Source: an uncultured Clostridium sp.
GTDB lineage: Bacteria > Bacillota > Clostridia > Clostridiales > Clostridiaceae
NCBI RefSeq assembly: GCF_900769625.1
Contig: NZ_CAAGHK010000087.1
Coordinates: 1 to 64,000 of the forward strand
Length of the DNA stretch: 64,000 bases
Direction of reading: 5' to 3'
A model generated the notes under the pieces. It was given only the letters and a program-made list of their open reading frames with translations. It was not told the origin of the DNA and did not search any database. Numbering within the stretch: the first letter of the stretch is position 1; each line of letters starts with the position of its first letter. The position numbers and the translations under genes are program-made. This document shows, one piece after another, positions 33,923 through 41,751 of the stretch.

Positions 33923-34858
33923 CTAAATTCTTAAACTCGACATATAATTCTCGTTAAATGCAAAAGATTTGTCTTTTTTAAGCTGATCCTTCAATTGTTC
34001 TATACCATTGAATTTTTTTTCATTGCGGATTTTTTTAATAAAAAATACTTCTATATTTTTCTCATATATATCTTGATCAAAATCTAATATATATGTTTCT
34101 ATTGTAAGGCTCTTACCATCAACTGTCGGATTATTTCCAACAGAAGTAATTCCTTTATATATAATATTATTTACCTTAACATTAGTGTAATATACACCAA
34201 TAGCCGGTAAAACATAATTTTTATCATAATTTAAATTTGCTGTTGGAAAACCAATCGTTCTGCCAATCTTTCTTCCATGTATCACTTTCCCCGAAAGTCT
34301 TAACGGATGGCTCAGCATTTCACATGCTTTCTGAACCTCACCATCTTCTATTGCTTTTCTTATCCTTGTACTGCTTATTACTTCGCCTTCATATATGCAC
34401 GGCTCCATAACAAACAGCTTAAAGTCATATTCTCCTGCAAGTTCTTGAAGAAGTTTTGTATCTCCCATATTCTTATATCCAAATTTATAATTAAATCCTA
34501 CAACCAACCCTTTAGCATGAAATTTCTTTATCAGGAATTCTATGAATTCATTTGGTGTCATTTTCATGAAGTCACTATCAAACTCCTGAAAATACAGCAT
34601 ATCTATACCGCATTCCTGTAAAATGTCTGCCTTTTCATCATTATTCATGAGAAGTCTTGGAACATTATCTTTCTTTAACACAGCTCTTGGATGGTTCTTA
34701 AAAGTATATACTATACTTTTTCCGCCGTTTTTCTGTGCTTCTTCATGAACTTTATGTATAAGTGAAAGATGACCAAGATGTAATCCATCAAAACTTCCAA
34801 GAGCTATGTAATTATCAGAAGTCTGTATATCTTTTAAATCTGTATCTTTAATGATCAT
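33923..34858 (-). CDS. ribF: Bifunctional riboflavin kinase / FAD synthetase
   Basis: A 311-residue enzyme that makes FMN from riboflavin and then FAD. The N-terminal nucleotidyltransferase domain (about 15-180) has LGSFDGLHLGHLSLI, and VVGFNYKFG followed by SSTRIRKAI; the C-terminal kinase domain (about 185-305) has GRKIGRTIGFPTANL. It is the last gene of the rimP-nusA-infB operon after truB, the common Firmicute position. Its product FMN is the ligand of the riboswitch at 10.6 kb. Good Shine-Dalgarno AGGAG. Confidence 0.97.
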   Translation of the reverse strand: MIIKDTDLKDIQTSDNYIALGSFDGLHLGHLSLIHKVHEEAQKNGGKSIVYTFKNHPRAVLKKDNVPRLLMNNDEKADILQECGIDMLYFQEFDSDFMKMTPNEFIEFLIKKFHAKGLVVGFNYKFGYKNMGDTKLLQELAGEYDFKLFVMEPCIYEGEVISSTRIRKAIEDGEVQKACEMLSHPLRLSGKVIHGRKIGRTIGFPTANLNYDKNYVLPAIGVYYTNVKVNNIIYKGITSVGNNPTVDGKSLTIETYILDFDQDIYEKNIEVFFIKKIRNEKKFNGIEQLKDQLKKDKSFAFNENYMSSLRI

Positions 34859-34873
34859 TTTCTTACTCCTAAA

Positions 34874-35749
34874 TTAAAGCAACAATTTTTCAATCTTGAA
34901 GCCTCTGTCTTCCTGCCTGCCAAGTCCTATAAAAAGACCTTCGCTATCATAAACTCTATATAAAACACCTTGTTCTCTTTTTTCATCTGTTAATCTCTTA
35001 TCAAATACATTTACTCCGTTTACTAAAAGCTTTGTAAATGAACTGTTTACTGTCAGCTTCGGAAAGTTTTCTAAAGCTTTTTCTATAGTAATCAAATTGC
35101 TTTCGATATTTTCTTCTGTAAGATCTTCAATATTGATACTCTCTTCCTGCTTAAAAACAGAAGTTGCACATCTGTTCAGCATTGTCATTGTCGCACCAAC
35201 ATTCAGCTTTTCACCAATATCATAACATAGACTTCTTATATATGTACCTTTTGAGCATGTTACTGTCATCGTTATATATGGAAGTTCTATTTTTATATCA
35301 GTTATGTCATAAATAGTTATTCGTCTTGCTTCTCTTTCAACTTCTATTCCCTGTCTTGCAAGGTCATATAATCTGACACCGTTTTTCTTAAGTGCAGAAT
35401 ACATCGGAGGAACCTGATCATATTCACCGACAAACGATAAAACAGCATTCATTGCCTGATCCTCTGTTATATGTGATGCATCCTTTTCCTCTGTAACTTC
35501 ACCTTCAAGATCATAAGTAGTTGTTTTTTTACCAAGAACAAGTTTAACTTCATAAGCTTTTGAAGAATTCATAATATAATCTATTATTTTGGTAGCTTTG
35601 CCTAAAGCAACTGGAAGTACTCCCGTTGCTTCAGGATCTAAAGTACCTGTATGTCCAACTTTTTTTTCATGAGCTAAAAATTTAATTTTACGCACAACAT
35701 CAAAAGAAGACATACCTCTGTTTTTATAAACATTTAATATTCCATTCAT
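34874..35749 (-). CDS. truB: tRNA pseudouridine-55 synthase
   Basis: A 291-residue enzyme that makes pseudouridine 55 in the T loop of tRNAs. The catalytic Asp lies in VGHTGTLDPEATGVLPVALG (about 32-51); GTYIRSLCYDIG near 170-182 and a short C-terminal PUA-like region complete the family pattern. Fifteen nt before ribF and sixteen nt after nrnA, so it is inside the translation operon. Confidence 0.97.
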   Translation of the reverse strand: MNGILNVYKNRGMSSFDVVRKIKFLAHEKKVGHTGTLDPEATGVLPVALGKATKIIDYIMNSSKAYEVKLVLGKKTTTYDLEGEVTEEKDASHITEDQAMNAVLSFVGEYDQVPPMYSALKKNGVRLYDLARQGIEVEREARRITIYDITDIKIELPYITMTVTCSKGTYIRSLCYDIGEKLNVGATMTMLNRCATSVFKQEESINIEDLTEENIESNLITIEKALENFPKLTVNSSFTKLLVNGVNVFDKRLTDEKREQGVLYRVYDSEGLFIGLGRQEDRGFKIEKLLL

Positions 35750-35765
35750 ATGCGCACTTCCTATT

Positions 35766-36743
35766 TTATAAGCCCATTTCTTCTTTCAGTGCTCTTAATA
35801 AATTTTCTTTTGCTTTTACAATATCAGTATTTTTTTGCATAAGACCAGCAGCTTTTACATGTCCGCCGCCACCAAAAATTTCTGCAACTTTTCTCACGTC
35901 AACATCATTTTTTGATCTTAAGCTGCTCTTTGTTCCTTCTTCAACTTCTTTTAAAAGAAGAGATACTTCAACACCTTTTATTCCAAGTCCGATAGATATT
36001 ATGTCTGAAGTATCAGCATTTGGAATGTTGAAGCTTTCAAGCATTCCTTTTGGTATGGAAAGGACTGCTACCTTATTATCTAAAGCAAGCTCTATATTTG
36101 ATAAAACTGTTCCCATTAATTTAACTTTTTCAAATGGCTTATTATCAAATAAAGCGCTATGGATTTTACTATTATCTATTCCAGCTTCTATAAGTTCTGC
36201 TGCTATATCATGTGTTCTCTTGGTAACATTCGAGTGTCTGAATGATCCTGTATCAGTTACAAGCCCTGTATATACAGCACTTCCTATAGCTTTCACTTCA
36301 CTGCTGCCATCTTTAAAATCAACACCAAGTTCTTTAGCAAGTAGATATGATAATTCACATGTAGCAGCTGCTGCAGGCTCTACAAAGTTTATGTGTCCAT
36401 AATTCTCATTTGATACATGATGATCAAAGTCAATTAAAGTACCTTTGTAGTCACTTAAATCAGCACTTATTCTCTCTACATTTCCACAGTCTAATACGAT
36501 AACTAAATCAGTTTTCTTATCAGGCTTTGTTGTTTCACCATCAATTTCTTTACTAAAAGAAAGGAAAGAGAAGTTATCAGGGATAACATCTCTTGATATT
36601 ACATATGCATCCTTTCCTATATATCTTAGTGCATTAAGAAGAGCAAGTGTACTTCCTATAGCATCACCATCTGGCGATGTATGAAATGATAATCCAATCC
36701 TGTCTGCTTTTAGAATTTCATCTTTTATTAAACTTAAATTCAT
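35766..36743 (-). CDS. nrnA: DHH-family oligoribonuclease / pAp phosphatase
   Basis: A 325-residue cytoplasmic phosphoesterase that degrades short RNA oligomers and dephosphorylates 3'-phosphoadenosine 5'-phosphate. Motifs: SPDGDAIGSTLAL (about 25-37), VLDCGN (about 88), DFDHHVSNENYGH (the DHH core, about 110-122), and GGGGHVKAAG near 292-301 of the DHHA1 domain. Its ATG overlaps the stop of rbfA by one base. Same place as in other Firmicutes. Confidence 0.95.
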   Translation of the reverse strand: MNLSLIKDEILKADRIGLSFHTSPDGDAIGSTLALLNALRYIGKDAYVISRDVIPDNFSFLSFSKEIDGETTKPDKKTDLVIVLDCGNVERISADLSDYKGTLIDFDHHVSNENYGHINFVEPAAAATCELSYLLAKELGVDFKDGSSEVKAIGSAVYTGLVTDTGSFRHSNVTKRTHDIAAELIEAGIDNSKIHSALFDNKPFEKVKLMGTVLSNIELALDNKVAVLSIPKGMLESFNIPNADTSDIISIGLGIKGVEVSLLLKEVEEGTKSSLRSKNDVDVRKVAEIFGGGGHVKAAGLMQKNTDIVKAKENLLRALKEEMGL

Positions 36744-37105
36744 TACTTCTTGCTACTTATCTTTTGAATTAATTCATCCATATGCATACCATAATTTATA
36801 GAATCATCTAATTCAATAATTATTTCAGGACAATGTCTTAGGTTTATTTTCTGACCTACTGTTTTTCTTATAAACCCGCTTGCACCTTTTAATGCTGCAA
36901 GATTGTTTTTCTTTTCTTCTTCGTCATTGCAGAAGATACTTACGTATACTTTTGCATATCTTAAATCCTTAGTAACTTTAACATCTGTAACAGATATCAT
37001 AGCTGTAAGTCTTGGATCTTTTATTTCATTTTGAATCAAACTGCTGATTTCTCTTTTGAATTCTTCGTTGATTCTTCCACCTCTATAGTTTGCCAAATCT
37101 ATCAC
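36743..37105 (-). CDS. rbfA: Ribosome-binding factor A
   Basis: A 120-residue KH-fold factor that helps late maturation of the 30S subunit. Marks: NEEFKREISSLIQNEIKDPR near the start, SVTDVKVTKDLRYAKVYVS, and LRHCPEIIIELDDSINYG. It is only 3 nt after infB and shares a base with nrnA, so translation along this stretch is tightly coupled. Confidence 0.96.
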   Translation of the reverse strand: MIDLANYRGGRINEEFKREISSLIQNEIKDPRLTAMISVTDVKVTKDLRYAKVYVSIFCNDEEEKKNNLAALKGASGFIRKTVGQKINLRHCPEIIIELDDSINYGMHMDELIQKISSKK

Positions 37106-37108
37106 CTC

Positions 37109-39193
37109 TTAAAGTTCTTTTCTTTGAACAGCCTCCATAACGAAACATTCAACAAGATCTCCTTCTTTGATATCGTTGAACTTTTCGATACTTAAACCAC
37201 ATTCATATCCAGCTGCAACTTCTTTAGCATCATCTTTAAATCTCTTTAATGAAGATAAAGTTGATTCGAATATTACTATTCCCTCTCTTATGATTCTAAC
37301 TTCAGCATTTCTTCTAAGCTTACCATCTTTAACATAACATCCGGCAATTGTACCAACATTTGATATCTTGTAAGTTTCTCTTACTTCTGCTGTTCCTAAT
37401 ACAACTTCCTTGTATTCTGGATCAAGCATACCAATCATTGCTGATTTAATATCTTCTATAGCATCATAGATAATTCTGTAAGTTTTTATATCTACTCCAT
37501 CTCTATCAGCTTGTGCTGATGCATTGCTGTCTGGTCTTACATTAAATCCAATAACTATTGCATTGGATGCAGTTGCAAGTGTTACATCTGTTTCAGTTAT
37601 AGCACCAACTGCTCCATGGATAACTCTAACTTTTACATCATCAGTAGAAAGTTTTTCAAGAGACTGCTTTATAGCTTCAACAGAACCTTGAACGTCTGCT
37701 TTTACTATTATAGAAAGTTCTTTAACTTTACCTTCTTTAATTTGATTGTATAAGTCTTCTAATGAAACTCTGTGGTTTGCAAGTAATGTTTCAGCTTTTA
37801 ACTTTTCTTTTCTGCTTTCAGCCATATTTCTTGCAGTCTTTTCGTCTTTAACTTGATTGAATCTGTCACCAGCTTCTGGTACTTCTGAAAGACCTAATAC
37901 TTCAACTGGGATTGATGGACCAGCAGATTTTATCTTCTTACCAGTATCATCAAACATTGCTCTTATTCTACCATATGTTGAACCAACAAGAATTGAGTCA
38001 CCAACATGTAAAGTTCCGTTTTGAACTAATAAACTTGCTACAGCTCCTCTTCCCTTATCAAGCTTAGCTTCAATAACAGTACCAACTGCTTTTCTGTTTG
38101 CATTAGCTTTAAGTTCAAGCATTTCAGCACTTAAAAGTACCATTTCTAGTAATTTATCAATATTTAAGTTTTGTTTTGCAGATACTTCTTCAGAAATAAC
38201 ATCTCCACCCCATGATTCAACAAGTAACCCTTGTTCTGCTAATTCTTGTTTAACTCTATCTGGGTTTGCACCTGGTTTATCTATTTTATTAATTGCAACT
38301 ACTATTGGAACTCCAGCTGCTTTACAGTGGTCGATAGCTTCTTTAGTCTGTGGCATTATTCCGTCGTCTGCTGCAACAACTAAGATAACTATATCAGTGA
38401 TTTGAGCTCCCCTAGCTCTCATTGCTGTGAAAGCTTCATGTCCTGGAGTATCTAAGAATGTAATTTCTTCACCGTTAATAGTTATAGTGTAAGCACCGAT
38501 ATGCTGAGTGATTCCACCTGCTTCTGTATCTGTAACTTTTGATTTTCTTATACAGTCAAGTAAAGATGTCTTACCGTGGTCAACGTGCCCCATTACTGTA
38601 ACTATTGGAGGTCTCTTTTGAAGATTTGCTTCATCATCTTCTTCAATTTCAAGAACTTCTAATTCTTGGTTTTCTTCTTTCTTTTCAACTAGTACGCCAT
38701 ATTCTGAACATACTTTTTCAGCAGTAGCAAAATCTATTTCCGCATTTATAGCTGCCATAACACCTGAGAAAATTAATGTTCTTATAACATCATTGGCAGG
38801 TTTATTTATCTTTTCAGCTAATTCCTTTACCGTTATACTTTCGCCTATTTCTATTATTTGAGTTTCTTCCATATTATTAACCTCGTCCTTCACAGTTTCT
38901 TCATTGTGTTTTCCATGTTTTTTCTTTTTCTTTTTTCCTTTGTTCAGTTCATCTGCTAATTGGTCTTCGTATTCATCAACTAAACTTTTTTTACCTTTTC
39001 CTTCAACGCTTGCTTCAGCCTCTGCCTCTGACTTTCCGGCTAATAATTCCTTGATTAATGATGCATCTTCATCTTCTATAGTACTCATGTGGTTTTTAAC
39101 TTCCACATTAAATTCATCCATTAATAATGTTATTAATTCCTTTGAACTGATATTAAGCTCTTTTGCTAATTCATGTACTCTTATTTTTGACAT
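37109..39193 (-). CDS. infB: Translation initiation factor IF-2
   Basis: A 694-residue GTPase that brings initiator tRNA to the 30S subunit. The N-terminal part has an IF2-N helix, then a Lys-rich linker (KGKKKKKKHGKHNEE near 90-105) and a second IF2-N domain (about 120-170). The G domain shows GHVDHGKTSLLD (about 205), DTPGHEAFTAMRARG and NKIDKPGANPD; domains II, III and C2 follow. The N-terminal region is short compared with enterobacterial IF-2, as is normal for Clostridium. Eighteen nt after ylxQ. Confidence 0.98.
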   Translation of the reverse strand: MSKIRVHELAKELNISSKELITLLMDEFNVEVKNHMSTIEDEDASLIKELLAGKSEAEAEASVEGKGKKSLVDEYEDQLADELNKGKKKKKKHGKHNEETVKDEVNNMEETQIIEIGESITVKELAEKINKPANDVIRTLIFSGVMAAINAEIDFATAEKVCSEYGVLVEKKEENQELEVLEIEEDDEANLQKRPPIVTVMGHVDHGKTSLLDCIRKSKVTDTEAGGITQHIGAYTITINGEEITFLDTPGHEAFTAMRARGAQITDIVILVVAADDGIMPQTKEAIDHCKAAGVPIVVAINKIDKPGANPDRVKQELAEQGLLVESWGGDVISEEVSAKQNLNIDKLLEMVLLSAEMLELKANANRKAVGTVIEAKLDKGRGAVASLLVQNGTLHVGDSILVGSTYGRIRAMFDDTGKKIKSAGPSIPVEVLGLSEVPEAGDRFNQVKDEKTARNMAESRKEKLKAETLLANHRVSLEDLYNQIKEGKVKELSIIVKADVQGSVEAIKQSLEKLSTDDVKVRVIHGAVGAITETDVTLATASNAIVIGFNVRPDSNASAQADRDGVDIKTYRIIYDAIEDIKSAMIGMLDPEYKEVVLGTAEVRETYKISNVGTIAGCYVKDGKLRRNAEVRIIREGIVIFESTLSSLKRFKDDAKEVAAGYECGLSIEKFNDIKEGDLVECFVMEAVQRKEL

Positions 39194-39211
39194 ACAGTCA
39201 CCCCCGTAATA

Positions 39212-39529
39212 TTATCTACCCATATATTTATCCTCCTCATATATCTTAATTAATTTTTCTGCTATTCCCGAGTCCAGAACTCCAAGCAGCATAACTTCCT
39301 TACGACCTAGAGGATTTCCCAGTTCTTCTTTAGAGAAATCTTCAATATATGGTATATTTTTATTTTCGCAATGCTTTTTGAATTTACTCTTTGACTTATC
39401 GGATAAATCATTAGACATTATAAATAAATATATATCTGTGTTATTTCTATAATCATCACATTTGCTATATCCTTCAAGCAAATTTTTTGATTTCTTTGCA
39501 ATACTCAAAAAATTAAAAAATCTATTCAT
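39212..39529 (-). CDS. YlxQ, L7Ae-family RNA-binding protein
   Basis: A 105-residue L7Ae/L30e-fold protein (FFNFLSIAKKSKNLLEGYS, DIYLFIMSNDLSDKSKSKF, IPYIEDFSKEELGNPLGRK). Members bind kink-turn RNA; the exact role of YlxQ is unknown. It overlaps rnpM by 8 nt, in the standard nusA-ylxR-ylxQ-infB order. Confidence 0.92.
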   Translation of the reverse strand: MNRFFNFLSIAKKSKNLLEGYSKCDDYRNNTDIYLFIMSNDLSDKSKSKFKKHCENKNIPYIEDFSKEELGNPLGRKEVMLLGVLDSGIAEKLIKIYEEDKYMGR

Positions 39530-39788
39530 TACCGATTTCTTCCTTTAGTTTATCGTAAATTTCTTCGCTTATAGGTGTATCAAGATTTCTGCTTAATCTT
39601 CTTGCTTTGAAAGACTTTTCAAGGCATTCTATGCTTTTGCACACATATGCACCTCTTCCTGACTTCTTACCAGTCATATCAACGCATACTTCACCTTCTG
39701 GCGTCTTAACTATTCTGATTAATTCTTTCTTTGGTTTCATTTCCATGCAGCCTGTGCACATTCTTAAAGGAATTTTCTTGACTTTCAT
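39522..39788 (-). CDS. rnpM: YlxR/RnpM, RNase P modulator
   Basis: An 88-residue small basic protein with the family motif LRMCTGCMEMKPKKELIRIV (8-27, two Cys) and GRGAYVCKSIECLEKSFKAR in the middle. Recent work on Bacillus links YlxR (RnpM) with RNase P. It lies between nusA (14 nt) and ylxQ (8-nt overlap). Confidence 0.93.
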   Translation of the reverse strand: MKVKKIPLRMCTGCMEMKPKKELIRIVKTPEGEVCVDMTGKKSGRGAYVCKSIECLEKSFKARRLSRNLDTPISEEIYDKLKEEIGNE

Positions 39789-39802
39789 AGAAAAGCACCT
39801 CT

Positions 39803-40957
39803 CTATTCTTCTACATCAACTGTAGAAACATCTAAGTCACTTAAATCAGTAGTTTCTTCAGTATCAATTTCTACTTCAGTATTAACTAATTTTTCTTCTT
39901 CTGCGTCTAAAGCTGCCTTTTGTGATTTGCTCTTTATGTCTATCTTCCAATTAGTAAGTTTAGCAGCAAGTCTTACATTTTGACCTTCCTTACCGATTGC
40001 AAGTGAAAGCTGATTGTCATCAACAACAACCTTTGCAGTCTTGTTTTCTTCATCAACTTCTACTGATAAAACTTTTGCTGGGCTTAATGAGTTTGCAATA
40101 AATTCAGCAGGATCCTTGCTCCATTTGATTATATCGATTTTTTCATTCTTAAGTTCGTTAACTATGTTTTGAACTCTTACACCCTTAGGTCCAACGCATG
40201 CACCCATAGCATCTACTTCTGGATCATTTGAGTAGACAGCTATCTTGCTTCTTGAACCAGCTTCTCTTGAAATGCTCTTAACTTCAACAATACCTTCAAA
40301 TATTTCTGGAACTTCAAGTTCAAATAATCTTTTAACTAAACCTGGATGAGTTCTTGAAACATGAATTTGTGGTCCTTTGCTTCCATTTTTAACCTCTACT
40401 ATATATAGTTTTAACTTTTCGTTGAATTTGTATTCTTCTCCTGGAATTTGTTCGTTAGGCCCGATAACACCTTCAAGCTTTCCTAAGTTAACGAATACCA
40501 TTCCTTTGTCTTTTCTTAAAATAGTTCCTGTAATTATATCGAATTCCTGCTCTTTATATTCATCATAAATGATGTTTCTTTCAGCTTCTTTGATTCTTTG
40601 AGTAACTACTTGTTTAGCAAGCTGAGCTGCTACTCTTCCAAAGTTCTTTGGAGTTACTTCTAAATCAACAACATCATCAACTTCATATCTTGGGCTTACA
40701 GCCTTAGCTTCTTCAATTGAGATTTCTGTTACATCATCATATACCTCATCAACAACAACTTTTTGAGCATATACTTTTATTTCTCCAGTTTCTCTATCAA
40801 TGTTTACCTTAACGTTCTGCGCATTTGTATTAATATTTGCATAATTCTTTTTGTATGCTGCTACTAATGCATCCTGTATAGTAGTGAAAATTAAATCCTC
40901 ACAAATACCTTTCTCTTTAACTAGTTCTCTAAGAGCACCTACAAACTCTTCATTCAT
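39803..40957 (-). CDS. nusA: Transcription termination/antitermination protein NusA
   Basis: A 384-residue RNA polymerase partner that stimulates pausing and intrinsic termination. N-terminal domain (about 1-125), S1 domain (about 133-200, GTILRKDKGMVFVNLGKLEG), KH1 (about 230-290, GACVGPKGVRVQNI), KH2 (about 300-345, SLAIGKEGQNVRLA) and an acidic tail (VDTEETTDLSDLDVSTVDVEE-like). The C-terminal acidic repeats of E. coli NusA are lacking, as usual in Firmicutes. It lies 18 nt after rimP. The operon leader holds two terminator-like hairpins, which suggests that NusA controls its own synthesis. Confidence 0.98.
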   Translation of the reverse strand: MNEEFVGALRELVKEKGICEDLIFTTIQDALVAAYKKNYANINTNAQNVKVNIDRETGEIKVYAQKVVVDEVYDDVTEISIEEAKAVSPRYEVDDVVDLEVTPKNFGRVAAQLAKQVVTQRIKEAERNIIYDEYKEQEFDIITGTILRKDKGMVFVNLGKLEGVIGPNEQIPGEEYKFNEKLKLYIVEVKNGSKGPQIHVSRTHPGLVKRLFELEVPEIFEGIVEVKSISREAGSRSKIAVYSNDPEVDAMGACVGPKGVRVQNIVNELKNEKIDIIKWSKDPAEFIANSLSPAKVLSVEVDEENKTAKVVVDDNQLSLAIGKEGQNVRLAAKLTNWKIDIKSKSQKAALDAEEEKLVNTEVEIDTEETTDLSDLDVSTVDVEE

Positions 40958-40975
40958 CTTTAAAAACCCTCCTTG

Positions 40976-41437
40976 TTATATTTCCCCTTCAAGATTTGCA
41001 CTTTTTATCTTTTCATCTGGAATCTTAATAGTCTTTTCACCTTCAACTATAACGTAGTCATCGCCTACTTCTTTTAAAATTCCTCTAACGTTTTTAACTC
41101 CTTCAATTGTTCCATTGAATCTAACCATAACTTCTTTATCTAAAACACTTCTAAAGTGTTCCTTTATGTGAAGGCTTCTGTTAAGCCCTGGTGAAGAGAC
41201 TTCTAAATAATAAGCTCCTTCTATTGGATCTTCAACATCCATTACTTCACTTACTCTTCTTGAAACTGCTTCACAGTCATTTAGAGATATTCTGCCTTCT
41301 TCTTTATCTATATATATTCTTAAGTAAAAGTCTCCATTTTCTTTTATGTATTCAACATAATAAAGTTTGTATGACAGTTCCTCAGTAATAGGTCTCACTA
41401 TTGCTTCAATTTTTTCAATTAATGCAGTTTTATTCAT
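40976..41437 (-). CDS. rimP: Ribosome maturation factor RimP
   Basis: A 153-residue factor for 30S assembly. Family marks: LYYVEYIKENGDFYLRIYID (25-44), GRISLNDCEAVSRRVSEVMD, and YYLEVSSPGLNRSLHIKEHF. First gene of the operon running to ribF. A promoter is readable at 41608-41636 and the leader is about 165 nt with two hairpins. Shine-Dalgarno GAGGG, then ATG 41437. Confidence 0.96.
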   Translation of the reverse strand: MNKTALIEKIEAIVRPITEELSYKLYYVEYIKENGDFYLRIYIDKEEGRISLNDCEAVSRRVSEVMDVEDPIEGAYYLEVSSPGLNRSLHIKEHFRSVLDKEVMVRFNGTIEGVKNVRGILKEVGDDYVIVEGEKTIKIPDEKIKSANLEGEI

Positions 41438-41511
41438 ATCTTTCTTACCCTCACTTTCATCCTTATAAAATAGACATATATATATCTTATGCAGTTTTAA
41501 AATTTGTAATC

Positions 41512-41541
41512 AAAAACGCAACTATGTGTAGTAGTTGCGTT
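41512..41541 (-). terminator. Leader hairpin 2 (terminator-like) upstream of rimP
   Basis: On the minus strand AACGCAACTA (41541-41532) pairs with TAGTTGCGTT (41524-41515), 10 perfect bp, followed by a T5 run. It stands inside the leader of the rimP-nusA operon, about 75 nt before the rimP start. Confidence 0.75.
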
Positions 41542-41552
41542 ACAAACAGAAA

Positions 41553-41576
41553 GAGCGGGTAAAACTTTTCCCACTC
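41553..41576 (-). terminator. Leader hairpin 1 upstream of rimP
   Basis: On the minus strand GAGTGGG pairs with CCCGCTC (one G-U), with an AAAA/TTTT inner part, followed by TTTCTGTTTG. It comes about 25-50 nt after the presumed transcription start, directly before hairpin 2. Confidence 0.65.
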
Positions 41577-41607
41577 CTTTTTACTATTAGAATTAAATTC
41601 TATTTAT

Positions 41608-41636
41608 ATTTTATCACACTTTTTCTATAAATACAA
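41608..41636 (-). promoter_or_regulatory. SigmaA promoter of the rimP-nusA-infB operon
   Basis: On the minus strand TTGTAT (41636-41631), 17 bp, TAAAAT (41613-41608). It lies between the polC terminator and the two leader hairpins. Confidence 0.65.
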
Positions 41637-41673
41637 TACTCTTATTGAATTGATGATTAATGTCCTTAAAACT

Positions 41674-41715
41674 CAAAATACCAACAGCTGCATTTCTATA
41701 GCTATTAGTATTTTG
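41674..41715 (-). terminator. Probable terminator of polC
   Basis: On the minus strand AAAATACTAATAGCT pairs with AGCTGTTGGTATTTT, 15 bp with two G-U pairs. The T tract after the stem is included in the stem end (ATTTTG) and is weak. Confidence 0.55.
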
Positions 41716-41751
41716 AATTTCATATACTATAAGATTTTCTTTTAATTATAA

